Assembly (NCBI GenBank): GCA_951812925.1
Contig: OX638368.1
Coordinates: forward strand, 13,099,994-13,163,993
Direction of reading: 5' to 3'
DNA from: Calliopum simillimum
Taxonomy: Eukaryota; Arthropoda; Insecta; Diptera; Lauxaniidae
Length of the DNA: 64,000 nt
The translations under genes were made by a program, and so were the position numbers. Below the pieces are notes generated by a model that was not told the origin of the DNA, did no database searches, and saw nothing but the letters and a program-made list of their open reading frames with translations. This document shows, in pieces, positions 1 through 11,872 of this stretch (position 1 is the stretch's first letter; the number at the start of each line of letters is the position of its first letter).

Positions 1-159
1 AAAGTCGGAAAAAACAAAAGAATTGTTAGAAAGTGTAATAGTCAAAAGTTACCTAACTTCATGTAGAATAACATACCATATTACAATTTGCAAAATTTTT
101 TTTTTTTTTTAAGATATTTAACAAAATAATAACGTGGCCCACGATTCCCCACCTTCCCC
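1..159. mobile_element. possible right end of a TA-flanked pogo-like element, cut by the window edge
   Basis: The stretch ends in ACCTTCCCC followed by TA at 160-161. The bases at 134-159 (GTGGCCCACG..., then TTCCCC) resemble the reverse complement of the left end of the element starting at 30698, which reads GGGGAAGAGTACCGG then TTGTGGGCACC. The rest is AT-rich with no other motif copy, and the left end lies outside the window. This may be chance similarity. Confidence 0.3.
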
Positions 160-199
160 TACTATTTTTTGTAGCAATTAGTGAAGATTTTTGAATAAA

Positions 200-1980
200 A
201 AATTTTTCTAAAATATTTAACATAAGTAGGCACGGTGCTCTTGAACAGTCGATAGGTTTTTTGAATATGTGGAGAAAATCTGTGAAAAGGGTTTTATTTG
301 TATTAGCTTAGTGGTCTAAAAAATGCAAACCCCGAAATCGTAGCTGATCATCCCCGCGAAATATCGCAAAAATACATATCCCATATAAAATAAAAAAAAT
401 TCAGAAAAAAAAACGCAACAAACAAATATAAAAATAGTTATTTTGAATGTATTTTGCAATGTTGAATCCGAGTCCGGCCTTAGAATTGCTGTATCTTGTA
501 CGGTTTTTGAGATATCTTAGCCAAAACAAGGAAAAAAAGCCGACGCTATGTTTTATTGTTGTGTTTTGGAGCTAAATAACGGGACGTATATCCGTAAATT
601 CTGATGCAGAAATGGTAAACTTTAATTAATCTTCTAAACCTAGTTCAAATAATGTCTATATCTTTATTTTTCTCGGAGATATCCTAACCTAAAAAGTTAA
701 AAAAGTGCAAAAAACGTGTTTTGTCATTATTTCAGTCTACGATATTTCAGAGAAAAATTAAACTTTTGACATAATTTAAATGCGGTTTTAAAGAAAAAGA
801 TTAGAACTTTTAGTTAATGTATCGAATTTTGCGAACAAATGTTTTATGTTTTAGCTATATAGCTTCAAAATATGGCAAAAACGGTGTTTTTTCCTTGTTT
901 AGGCTAAGATATCTCAAAAACCGTATGAGATACAGCAATTTTAAGGCCGGATTTAGATTTAGAATTGCAAAAAACATTAAATATAACTATTTTTATATAT
1001 GTTTGTTGCGTTTTTTATCCGATTTTTTTTTTTTTATATGGGATATGTATTTTTGCGATATTTCGGGGGGATGATCAGCTACGATTTCGGGGTTTGCATT
1101 TTCCATACCACTAAACTAATACAAATGAAACCCCATTCACAGATTTTCTCCACATAGCCAAAAAACCTATCAACTGTTCAAGAGCACCGTGTAGGGTATA
1201 AAAGAGTATTTCGTTTTTTTTTTTTTTTTTTTTTTTGGGACCAAAAATGTTCAGTTATTATTGAAAGTCCCTATTTCAAATAAATGAAAACTTAAGCAAC
1301 TTCCTCGTCTCTGAGAAAACTATAAAAAATAAATATGCAATCTTTATATGTCAAGGAACTATATTCCAGCAAAAAATTATATATTATATTATATTATTAT
1401 ATATTGGTCCAAAAGTTATTAAAATACAGTGTGCCGTGCAATACTTTTTTCATTAGAAGAGAAAAACGAGGCATTCTACGAAAAAATTGTATATAGCATA
1501 AAATGCTTAAAATCGAAAAACTTGTAAATTTTTTTAGATTTTTCTTAGAGTTTTCATAATTTTTCAAAAATCAGTCCAAAAAAAAAAAAAAATGTTCTAA
1601 AAAATTTCAAAAAATTTACACGTTTTTCTTAGACAATTCTAAGCACTTTATACCTTATGCAAGTTTTTCGTAAGATGCCTTGTTTTTCTCTACCATTGAG
1701 AAAAGTAGTGCACGGCACACTATAGGTATTGTTAACATCTTCTGAACCAATTTCGGTTACCCCAATTTTTTTCCTGGATATAGTTTTTAGGCATGTAGAA
1801 AGTGCCTTAGTATATATTTTCAGCGACTTTCTCAGAGGCAAAGAAGTTGCTTTAGTTTTTACTTATTTGAAATGGGGTTTTTCAATTATAAATCTACGAT
1901 AAAATTTTGGTCAAAAAACAAAAAATACTTCGTTATTCCCTAGTTTATGCTAAATATTTTAGAAAAAATCATTTTTCTTG
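200..1980. mobile_element. foldback element B, interrupted by foldback A
   Basis: The right half (about 1570-1975) is an imperfect reverse complement of the left half (about 1196-1560). The match continues on the far side of foldback A: the sequence at 205-230 (TTTCTAAAATATTTAACATA) pairs with 1950-1975. The original left arm is therefore 200-230 joined to 1192 onward. The centre lies near 1565. Inner landmarks are AAAAATTGTATATAGCATAA with its inverted partner near 1660, and CTCTGAGAAAACTATA with its partner near 1830. There is no coding capacity. The core is related to the foldback at 58.0-60.6 kb. Confidence 0.75.
231..1191. mobile_element. foldback element A, nested in foldback B, with TAGG target duplication
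   Basis: The terminal inverted repeats begin CACGGTGCTCTTGAACAGTC at 231 and end GTTCAAGAGCACCGTG at 1191. The arms run inward for roughly 300 bp with scattered differences; for example GGTTTTTGAGATATCTTAGCC near 510 is mirrored near 905. A less symmetric centre lies around 600-860. It is flanked on both sides by TAGG (227-230 and 1192-1195), a likely 4-bp target duplication. The frame at 817-1074 lies inside the right arm and is not a gene. The duplication length does not fit TA-targeting Tc1/mariner elements. Confidence 0.85.
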
Positions 1981-4775
1981 TAAGCGTTTTTTACGTTAAA
2001 ATTCTAAGCTGGAGCACTTAAGATTTTTTTGGCCATTTCTGTTGTAAACTTTGTTTTTTGTTGTGTTATACAAGCACTTGGGATTAGCTATTACTCATTG
2101 TTGTTTTGTTACATATGTTTTGTAATTGTTGTAGTCTTTTTATTGTTTTTGTGACCCTTGATAGTATTTGTGCATTTTTAGCAATATAACTAAAAAATAA
2201 ACGTCACAACAGAAAGTACATTTTTTTATTGACAAAAAATGTAAATGACAGAAATTTTTAGCTTTTTGCAATAAAACAAAAATTTTTTTTTTTTGTAAAA
2301 AAAGAAATGCGCCCACAAATAACACGTTTTTTATTTATTGACAATATTTGATGTTTTTCGTTTGTTAAGTATTGGCAAAAAAACAAAGTTATTGTCAATA
2401 AACAAATGACCAATTTAAAAAACTTTTCATTGAAATTCTAATTGCGAAACATTTTGTAAATAAAAACTTGCTCCACACTGAAAGGAAAGTAATAGTAAAT
2501 TAAGGTAATGCACTGCAGTTCAAATATTTTCAGTAATGACACACTGCTAATTCAGATTTTAAATTTTGAATTTTATTCTAAAATTTTTCAATTTTGCTTT
2601 AAAAGTTCAAAAAAGTTCATTGTAATATTTTTAAATTTTAGCTTAAAATTTCGCGATTTTGAAAAATATTTAAATTTTTAGTTAAATTTCACAATTAAGT
2701 CTTTAGTTTTTTAACTTCTTTTCAAATTTTTGAACTTAATCCTGAAATTTTTAAAATTTTATTTTGTAATATTCAATTTTTATTTAAGGTTTTCAGTTTT
2801 ATTTTTGTAAATTTTTATACAGAATATAAAACTGTGGCAAGTATGTAGCAAAATTTTCAATTATAATTTTAGATTGCATTTTTTCCCAGTTTAATTTTTT
2901 TTCACTTTTAGTATACCTTTGAATTTTTCCCTGTTTAGTCACAATTTGATTTAAGTGCATTTTTGTTCGAGTAACTTTGTTATTTATGTTTTGTAGAAAA
3001 CTTTTTTAACTATTAACAAATTTGGTGAAATAAAAATTTCTATAAAATTAAATGAATTTAGATTACGACTTTGCAAATATTATTGGTTTTGCTTTTAATT
3101 AAATCGATTTTAAATTAAATTGAACACATCAAAGAAAACATTCCACAGAAATTTATAAGTTATGCAAATTAAAACATATTTAATGTTATTCATATGTTAC
3201 AGGATGTTTTATTCATGGACATAGTGAGACGTACTTAGAATGCCAAAAAAAAATTGTATTTTTTAATAAAAGAGAAATAAAACTTTCCTAATCAAAAAAT
3301 TATACTTTGCAAAAATACTTTATAATTCAAACAACAATTTTTTCCAACTAAGTATTACTTAAAAGAGTTGCAGCTCTGCATTAAGTCAAATGCAGCGGCT
3401 ACGTTGCATAAATTTAATTTGATTTTGTTTTTTTCTGATGATTTTCAATAAGCAACATTTGCACATTGCCAAGGAGAAAATAATTATTCTTACAAAAAAG
3501 AAATGGAATTTGTAGAATTTTAACTGATATTCAAATCAACATTGGTAAATACCTCAGTCACATAGACAAAAGAAATATTAAAATATTTACACACAAACAG
3601 ATAGTTTGCTATGAAAAAAAAAATTCTATTTAGGTTATAGGAAGAAAGAAACTTATTCGATACTTTTGTTGATCTTTCGATACTTCTTATGGAATAATAT
3701 TTTTGCCACATAAAAAATCCATCCATAGTTGAAAAGCCACCGATGATATTATATTGAGTATCACTACTAAGCATCATATGCCATTTTTATACCTACACTG
3801 GAACCAGCACTGTGAAACTGCAGTTGTGCTTTTCTAGAAGTCAAGGTATTTGGCACAGGGGTGTACCCCAAAGCCCAAGCATTGGTGTAAGTCGAGAGTT
3901 ATTCTTTTTATGCTTTCTTATTTTAAATATGCATTTTTTTATATTTCTCTTGCATTCTGTGCTGCTTTCTATTGCTTGCGCTATATTTTCTTGTTAATTT
4001 GCATAAAGTTTTCATTTATTGCTGAGCACCTCATTGAGCGCCAGCAGCTCATGCGCTGTTGTATCTGTTTTTGTCAGGAGCATATATACTTACGTAGTCA
4101 TTGTGCTTATGTGCTACGGATTTACTTGCATTTTAAGCAAATTTTTGTATATGCATTGCAAATCTTTATAGCAAATGCAGTAGCAGTGTTGTGAAAAAAA
4201 TCCCATACAAACATTTGCACAGCTACACCCAGGTGGACCTAAGGATATTCTGCATACTTACATAGAGACAGACAGGTGAATGGAGCTTACGGCAACCAAG
4301 CGACCTATAATTTATGCGTAAATTGTATTATGCCAACCACAAGTGCATATATATATGCACACATATAGACCTAAAAATATTTCTAATATATTTACACAGC
4401 GGGAAACAGGAAGCCTTAATGATTTAAATGTCGAATTCGATAGCAATTTCAAGAAAGAGTTTTTTTAAAAAAAGAAATAGGTATATTCCAAAAGCATGTT
4501 TTATTCAAATTATCAGAATAATAATAGATTGGGTAGATATTATGGAATTGAACTTTGAAAACAAGTTCTAAGTTGTTAAAATTAATATTTCATACTTAAG
4601 TCAACAACTTCATTCTTAATACCTTAATTTTTCTCGAATTTGTCATTTTAAAAAATACAAAATTTCAATCACTTTGATATTTTCTGTAAAAAAAATTAAA
4701 AAACAAAAATTCATAGCTGCATTTAAAATATTGAAAAAGTTATAAAAAATGCTTTATATAAAGCATAAGGTAAGA
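1981..4775. other. AT-rich DNA without recognised genes
   Basis: This is low-complexity A/T sequence with poly-T runs. A small hairpin near 2331-2404 has TTATTGACAATA facing TATTGTCAATAA. Open frames here, for example 3520-3777 and 3812-4194, have no recognisable domain and look like chance. Confidence 0.6.
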
Positions 4776-4779
4776 AATA

Positions 4780-5215
4780 TTTTACTCAAAGTTTTGCCCA
4801 ATACAAGACACTACTTTCTCTTATTTTTCTGACAGCTTATGAAAACCATGTCGAAGTACAATGCATTCTTTGACGCTATACAAGAATTGACGCATTTTTT
4901 GTTATCTTCATAAATGAGGAAGTGCTGCTCAGCAAAGCCATGTGTCATCGTGCCGAAGTGATAATCGGAAGTCAGGCAAATACGGTGGCTGAGGTAGGAT
5001 TTCCCATTTAAGCGTTTTCAAGTAGCTTGCCACTGGATTTGCAATATGTAGCCGAGTGCTGGAATGTAAGAATATCACTTTGCAGTTTGTGTGCTGATAC
5101 AGCGTCCGTTTTTTTTTGGGACTCCAATGAAATGTATCAACTGAAGCCGAAGGCGGTCTGCTTTGATAGCCTTTCAACTTGCACATAATAAATTCTACCC
5201 TTTTGAATCCACCAA
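4780..5215 (-). pseudogene. decayed mariner transposase fragment (C-terminal half)
   Basis: Read on the minus strand from about 5215, the frames give mariner landmarks in the expected order. First comes WWIQKGRIYYV, like the WWDQ-G-YYELL block. Then follows a degraded VIFLHSST-LHIANPVASYLKTL, where HDNARPH would be expected, and KWEILPQPPYLPDF. After a frame change come SDYHFGTMTHGFAEQHF, CIASKN and a closing VVSCIGQNF, like the usual VVASDGQYFE end. The frame changes at least twice and stops interrupt it. The second catalytic Asp is replaced in the surviving frame (LHSST for LHDNA). I could not identify the N-terminal DNA-binding domain or the element ends, so this is an old relic. The family assignment rests on the order of several motifs and is fairly secure; the subfamily is not determined. 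Confidence 0.75.
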
Positions 5216-7477
5216 TTACAGAGTAGAAGCTTCGAACGTTCGAATTCTTGGTTTCAACTCATGTCTTTATTTTGTATTATGCCTTGTTTTTGTAAACAAT
5301 TTGAAACTGTTGAGTCGGTAATAATATTTCAAGTTCAGGTCATTGCCCTTAGATTGATTGTAATTAAGTACCTATATTCTCAAAAGCATTTCAACAATCC
5401 TTCATTCTTCGTTCAACAGCTTCATTAATAAATATTTTTGATAATTTCGCTTTTGAAACATTAATTTCCGCTCTTAAACTTTCGACAACTTTTTACTTGA
5501 TTCAACCATTTTTCGTTTAATTTAATAAGTAACAATTTCATATTTAAAACAAGAGCAAAATTTTTGGGAAGATTTCGACCAACAAATATTCTTGAATCAA
5601 AACATAAAATTGTTGGATATACAATTTTTTTTCCTGAGTGTACCTATTACCCAAGTTGCTCCCCAACCGTTGCTCGAAAAACGTTTAAGATATCCAAAAA
5701 CACCAACGGATTTTTCTTGATTAGGCCCAAAGTATCTAGTGTTCTAAAATTCACAAAAATATTTCAATGTCATCGAGTACCGGACCGATATGGGCTAAGA
5801 GGAGAAAATTTCGAAAATAAGAAGAAAAATACAAAATTTTATAATTGCAAAAACCGCGAAAAAATGGTAATGCAAGAAAGTAAGTGATTTTTTAATCTTT
5901 TTTATCAACAACGACGTGGCACACCGAAAACCACATCAAAAAGTTTGCTTGATAAGGAAATCTAAAAATCAGAAAAATTGTAACATGTTTTAAAAGTTAT
6001 TGCAAATGATGCGGACAAATGGAGCCCATTTATTTAGACCCTAAGCTTCTCTTAGGAGTAAAAAGAGAATACAAACATGCAAGGACATACACATAGGTAC
6101 CAAAAGAGCCAAATAGAAAGTTGACATTTCTCAACAAAATACAAAGCGTGGAATATACACAAACTTCTTGGAGAAATAGAAATTAGCATAATCCTTTGAG
6201 TAAGTTAAAGCCTTAGCAGCAAGGACTGCGGCATTTATTGCGGGCATAAGTGTATCGCGTATGTGAGTGTGTAGGTTAATATAAGATTGAGTAAGTACAT
6301 AAAAGTATGAGAGCACACACAAATAAAAACAATGTCTTGTCAGTTGAGTAAAAAAAATGCATGTCATTTAAGTTCTTAAGTGTTTTGTAGTTTATGTTCA
6401 AATTAAAATTATTTTATTATTATTATTTTATCGTATTTATATTTAGGTACCAAAAGATTCTATTTGTATTCGAAAGCAACTCAGCAACTTTCAAATCTCC
6501 TAGACTACATAGAACTTAGTATGCAACATTTTAAGCTTCATATTCAAAACAATAGGTATTAAGCTTAAATACAGCAAGTTGTGGTAGGTACTGGCATATT
6601 CTTCAAAGTATTTTCAATTTCCATACAACATAATTAGAAACGCTTCAAATATAACAAATACAAAACTATATGCACACATCCACCATCGAATCGGTTTATT
6701 ATCAGTCGAAGTTTTAAGTGACGCAAAGCCGCAGATTCAATTCGACATTTTAATTGCCAAAAGGCAGTGAAGCGCAACTGAGAGCATACTACAACTGACC
6801 AACCATAGCAATTTGCATCACTGTACTTTAGACTAAAACAAAAATTTCTAAATAAAACAAATGCAATTAGTTATGTAGTAGTTGATTGTGGACTGTCTTT
6901 TTGCGGGGGTGGTTCGTGTACGTGTTCATAACCGCAATACAAAGTTGTATTAAAATAATGAATTTTGTATGTGCGCTGCTCCTGCTATTGCTGTAACTGA
7001 CATGTAGCTTTTCTATGCAGATGTTTATGTGTTGGCTTGCTTTTGTGCATTTTAAATGTTTTTGTTTTAAAAGTTACTCAGCTAATTAATTTTGCCACAG
7101 TTGATTATGTGCCACATACAACTGACACAACAACTAAGGCTTATGCGTATGTAGTATGCGGCAGTTTAACGTTTAGGATTAGTAAGTAAGTGTTAAGTTG
7201 AGCCTCAAACTAGTGACTGTCAAGCGGTTTTTACTGTTGAGCTACTGAGCAGATTAAGGGATATCGCTTGAGTTGCCATTTGGATACAGTGAAGTTAAAT
7301 TGAGGAAATGATATCGACTAAATAAATTAATTTAGTTTTTCTTGACACATAAAAGCTTACGCAAATTATTTACTCATATTTCTTATAAATGAAAGTCTGG
7401 ATATACTGTAATTTAGAAATTGCATAAAATCAACAGTTTGGAAATCTGCTTCCCATTGCTTCCCATCCAAGCAGCAT
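5216..7477. other. AT-rich DNA without recognised features
   Basis: I see no transposase, LINE or host-exon similarity and no long inverted repeat. Open frames at 5564-5887 and 6131-6367 have no domain and biased A/T composition. Confidence 0.55.
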
Positions 7478-7744
7478 CAATTGAGGAGTGGCCGTACCAA
7501 AGGGCCTAAGTACCATTTCGAGGCAAAAGTAATGTCATACTTTTTATGTTCCTAATAGTCTGTTATTTGACTGTTATAATTTTTTTAATATAATAACATC
7601 AATTTCACATTATCAAGAAAATTTTTAGTGAAAATAGAAAACAATTTTATTATTTTCTAACAAAATGCCACCCGTTTCATATTATGACACTACTTTTGCC
7701 TCGAAATGGTACTTAGGCCCTTTGGTACGGCCACTCCTCAATTG
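7478..7744. mobile_element. 267-bp MITE with about 60-bp terminal inverted repeats
   Basis: The left end reads CAATTGAGGAGTGGCCGTAC and the right end is its exact reverse complement. The arms match for about 60 bp (through the segment AAAGGGCCTAAGTACCATTT and on to GCAAAAGTA). The interior is AT-rich and non-coding. The outer CAATTG is itself palindromic, so the true edge may be GAGGAG, with AATT as a target duplication. Confidence 0.9.
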
Positions 7745-8404
7745 TACTCATCATTAGTCAATAATTGAAATGTTTATTGGCGCATCTCCTTAGTTTTTTC
7801 AAATTGTGGATTTCTTAGTCTTGCGACGCTTTGTTTTGTTATCTTATTTTCATTTCTCTTAAAATTTCTGAAGAATGCTTCATAAACATTTTTTTGCTCA
7901 ACTCAAAATCAAATAAGTTAATTCAGCTGAAATTACACTTTAGAACTCCTTGATAAAATTTATGATATTTTACATAAAAAAATTTCACATATGTCTCCAG
8001 GACCCTTTGCGAGTTCAACGAATAAATGAAAAGTAAAATTTTTTTTCCATCAACCTTTATACCTTTCAAAAATTTTAATAACGCCTTAGCTAAGAAATGT
8101 TTACTTTTGTCTGAAAATGAAGTAAAATTAGTTAAATCTTAAATTTTCAATCTTTAGTAAATTTTCTACCACGCAGTCATTTTGATATTTTTGAGATCGT
8201 ACAGATATCAGTCTATGCCAATTGTGTTGGGTAGATGATTTAAGCGACTAATTCGAATAAAAGCGTTGCCTGCCATGCAGAGGCAAGACAAGTTTTGTGA
8301 ACATCCACCTTACATATACTAGCTGTTTTACCCGGCGTTGTGCGGGTTTTAATAAAAAGCCAGATTGCACTAAAAAGCTAATTACAAAACTTTTTTTATT
8401 TTTT
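7745..8404. other. AT-rich spacer without recognised features
   Basis: I see no gene or repeat structure between the two flanking MITEs. Confidence 0.5.
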
Positions 8405-8593
8405 CCCAGTGTGCCAGACGGTTCATATCTTCGCTTTTTTTCCTGTTACGGATCCGTTACTGATCCGTTTGCGGGAGAAATTCCAAAAAAAAAAACGATT
8501 CGCTTTTTTTTTGGGAATCTCTCCCGCCAACGGATCAGTGGCGTATCCGTAACGGATAAAAAAGCGAAGATTTGAACCGTCTGGCACACTGGG
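8405..8593. mobile_element. 189-bp near-palindromic MITE
   Basis: The ends are CCCAGTGTGCCAGACGGTTC and its reverse complement. Inside, a second inverted block pairs ACGGATCCGTTACTGATCCG with the right arm near 8535-8560, so almost the whole element can fold into one hairpin. The centre is a run of A facing a run of T. The CAGTGTGCCAG end resembles hAT-type termini, but no 8-bp duplication is visible, so the superfamily stays open. Confidence 0.9.
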
Positions 8594-8609
8594 TTAAAAC
8601 AATGTAAAA

Positions 8610-9600
8610 TTCCAAAAGTATAGCAAAATATTAAAATATACATTGAAGAAATCGGTAAGAGTCTAAGTTTATGGTAAAACGTCCAAAATATCGGTAAATG
8701 CCCAAAAGTATCGAAATATACCGAAGAAATCGGTAAAAGCCCAAATGTATCGAAAAACATCGCAAAAATCTAAAAGAATAGAAGAACATCTAAAGTATAG
8801 GTAAAAGTCCAAATGCTTCGAAAAATATTTAAAAACATCCAAAATATCAGTAAAGGTCCAAAAATGTCGAAAAACATCCTAAAATCGGTAAAAGTCAAAC
8901 GTATTGGGTAACATTGAAGAAATAATAATAATTATACTTGATTGTTATTATTATGAATAAGTGTCATGTAAAAGACTAAGTTCTTCTATGCGAACGATTC
9001 AAATCAATAAATACTATGTATAAAACAATCAGTAAAAGTCCAAGTAAAGCGAAAAAGATCCAATATATCGAAAAAGGTACAAAAGTTTCGAAAAACATTG
9101 AAACACATCGAAGAAATCGGATAAAGTCCAAGTTTATCAAAAAACATCCTATACATCGGTAACAGTTCAAATACATATATCGAAAAATATCCAATACATA
9201 TATCGAAAGAAGTTGAAAAATTTCGAAAAGCGTACAAGATATCGGAAAAAGTCCAAAAATGTCGAAAAACATCCGACATATCGGTATAAGCCCAAAATTA
9301 TTGGAAAACATTGAAGAAATCGATGAAAGTCCAAATACATGTATCGAAAAATATTCAATATATCGAAAAGGGTCCAAAAGTTTCAGAAAATATTGAAACA
9401 CAACGAAGAAATCGGTAAAGTCCAAGTTTATAGAAAAACATCCAATTTATTGGTTAAAGTCCAAAAATGTCGAAAAACATCCTATATATCGGTAAAAGCC
9501 CAAAAGTTTTGAAAACTATTGAAACACATTGAAGAAATCGGTAAAAGTCTAAAAACAAAACATCCAATATATCGAAACATAATCAAAAGTTTCGAAAAAT
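8610..9600. repeat. degenerate tandem array, unit about 30-35 bp
   Basis: The plus strand repeats variants of AAACATCCAAAATATCGGTA, AAAGTCCAAAAGT and ATCGAAAAACATTGAAGAAA dozens of times with drift. The minus-strand frames at 8446-8760 and 8976-9425 are hydrophobic phenylalanine-rich readings of this array and should not be taken as membrane proteins. The array starts just after the MITE at 8405-8593. Confidence 0.85.
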
Positions 9601-11182
9601 ATTCGACAAAAAAAGGATCTGAAATTTTTGATCAAATAAAAATTTAAAGCGTATGTACGCTACAAAAACTGTCACACTCCATTGGTGTCTGACACAAAAC
9701 ACGCAAACAGTACGGTAAAATGTTGATGTGTTAATTGTAAGCATCATCGTCATTGTTGCCTTTGTCGTCTTTCTTGTTGGTGTGAATAAGTTCAACAACT
9801 CACACAAAGTGTACACATATTCATACTAGACATATTTTCAACTATTACCAACATCTGTGACGCAAGGCATTCTAAACATGCACGACGTACCAAGGAATTT
9901 CCAGGGTTCATTCGCAATAGGCAACAACTGGAATTTTACAGCAACATGCCAACACACGTTGATCAATGTAGTGGGAACTGGTCAAATTCCGCACCTGAAC
10001 GTGTCGAATTTTGTCTTTTTTTACACCAAATGAGTAAGATGCACGTGTTGGCTTTTGCAACGGGAATGTGTCGGTGTCCTTTCGCATATTTTTCCTTGTG
10101 TAGGTGGTTTATTTAAAATGCACGTGCATGCTACACTTTGTTATAATAGCAACAAAAATATTTTATGTGACATCAACAAAAACAACTATAAGTGTTTTTT
10201 AATAATTCAGTTTTATAAAATTTTAACGTACAATTATTGCAAACAATATAAAACAACGCAAAGTGAAACGAACTGGTACGAAATGCTATAAATGATGCAG
10301 CTAAAGTTTTTTCTGTAAAAATAACTGTTAGCAAGTTATTTCAAAAAAACTGATTTTCGATGCTTTTGACCAAGAATATGGGCATGTTAGTAGTCTGCTC
10401 TTATGATGTACTTTCGATTGATATTTGTTCGAAAGAGTTAGTTTTTAGTTGCCGGTTAATCATATTTTGTCAGCTTGAGTTAAATTACTACGGATATTGT
10501 GATTTCTGAGATAAATGCATTACAAAAAAAGTGTTCCTAAACAACGAAACTTTACAAAGTTATAACTTTGTATTGTAATATTCAACAAAACAAAAAATTA
10601 AAAAATTCGTACTGGATCATTTTGAACAGAGAATCATTAAAAAATTAATAAAAATAAAATCCATTTTTTAAGTGTAAGTCTGACGGATACTGACCCATAT
10701 CAATAGATATAGAATAAAGACATACATTCAAAAGTAATTTTTTTTTTCTCTACTGGGTCACCGTATACTCAGTGTAGTAAAGTTTTTTATTTACTAGTTA
10801 TTTTTTTTTTTTAATTTTCGAAATTGGTCATTTTTATTTTCACGTAAAAAAAAAAACTACAAGAAAAAGCTATTAGAGTTCCGCTAAGAGGGCTGGTTGT
10901 GGTCTGTAAGTGTATTAAATGTGTTTACTTACCTATACTTACCTTACCTATAAGTTTCATTGTTGGTGGCAAAACTTCTTTATAGTGGTGTGTAATTTCC
11001 TGAACTCAACACTTTTCAAACAGAAAATTGTAGGTTATTAAAATCAGGTAGACTTGTTTTGAGTTAACACCAAAGAACAAAATACAATATATTCCAATTG
11101 TTTCAGAAATTCCTCTACCCCAAAACTAAGTAATTGTTGATAAAAATATTACAATCAAAGAAGGAGTATTCCTATTTTTATT
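9601..11182. other. AT-rich DNA without recognised genes
   Basis: No transposon end, coding domain or tandem structure was recognised. Short frames at 9583-9816 and 10055-10291 have no domain. Confidence 0.5.
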
Positions 11183-11872
11183 AGCTACCAACAATGAAAA
11201 TACGTTGATGGTCGGAGCTTACTGTTCAGTGTTTTTGAGTAAAACAACAATAAAAAAACAAAAAAACAAGGCAAAATACACATAAATAAAAAAAGCAAAA
11301 AAATGTATGTGAAGGCTGGTTTACGTTACTAGTTTCGGGACCCACCACAGGTCAAAATTGACTATAATAAGTCAATTTCTCATCAAACGCTTTGCCGACA
11401 TCTTATAGGATTCTACAAGCTTACTTTATTTAACTTTTAGCATAGATTAGACGAGAATCACAGCTACAAGAAAAACACAGCACAAGCAAAAATTCCAATT
11501 ACTTTGTTTTTTCCCTTTATATGCATTGCCCTGCTATAAAGGGAAAAAACAAAGAAATTGGAATTTTTGCTTGTGCTGTGTTTTTCTTGTAGCTGTGATT
11601 CTCGTCTAATCTATGCTAAAAGTTAAATAAAGTATGCTTGCAGAATTCTATAAGATGTCGGCAAAGCGTCTGATGAGAAATTGACTTATTATAGTCAATT
11701 TTGACCTGTGGTGGGTCCCGAAACTAGTAACGCAAACCAGCCTTCCGATACATTTTTTTGCTTTTTTTATTTATGTGTATTTTGCATTGTTTTTTGTGTT
11801 TTTATTGTTGTTTTACTCAAAAGCACTGAAAAGTAAGCTCTGACCATCAACGTATTTTCATTGTTGATAGCT
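11183..11872. repeat. 690-bp nearly perfect inverted repeat (hairpin)
   Basis: Left arm 11183-11523 and right arm about 11538-11872 are almost exact reverse complements, separated by a spacer of roughly 14 bp (ATGCATTGCCCTGC). Landmarks include ACCAACAATGAAAATACGTT, CGGGACCCACCACAGGTCAA, TTGACTATAATAAGTCAATT and AACACAGCACAAGCAAAAAT, each with its mirror. The few differences are single bases and small indels. There is no open frame and no clear target duplication. The high arm identity implies recent formation, recent insertion or ongoing homogenisation. Confidence 0.92.

Noticed and set aside
817..1074. Open frame of 85 codons on the plus strand
   Set aside because: It lies wholly inside the right arm of foldback A and has no domain.
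3812..3997. HRGVPQSPSIG in a plus-strand frame, reminiscent of a reverse transcriptase GVPQG box
   Set aside because: A single short match with no other reverse transcriptase motif up- or downstream and the wrong residue after Q.
8446..9425. Minus-strand frames giving Phe-rich, membrane-like proteins
   Set aside because: They are readings of a degenerate tandem array, and neighbouring frames are open for the same reason.
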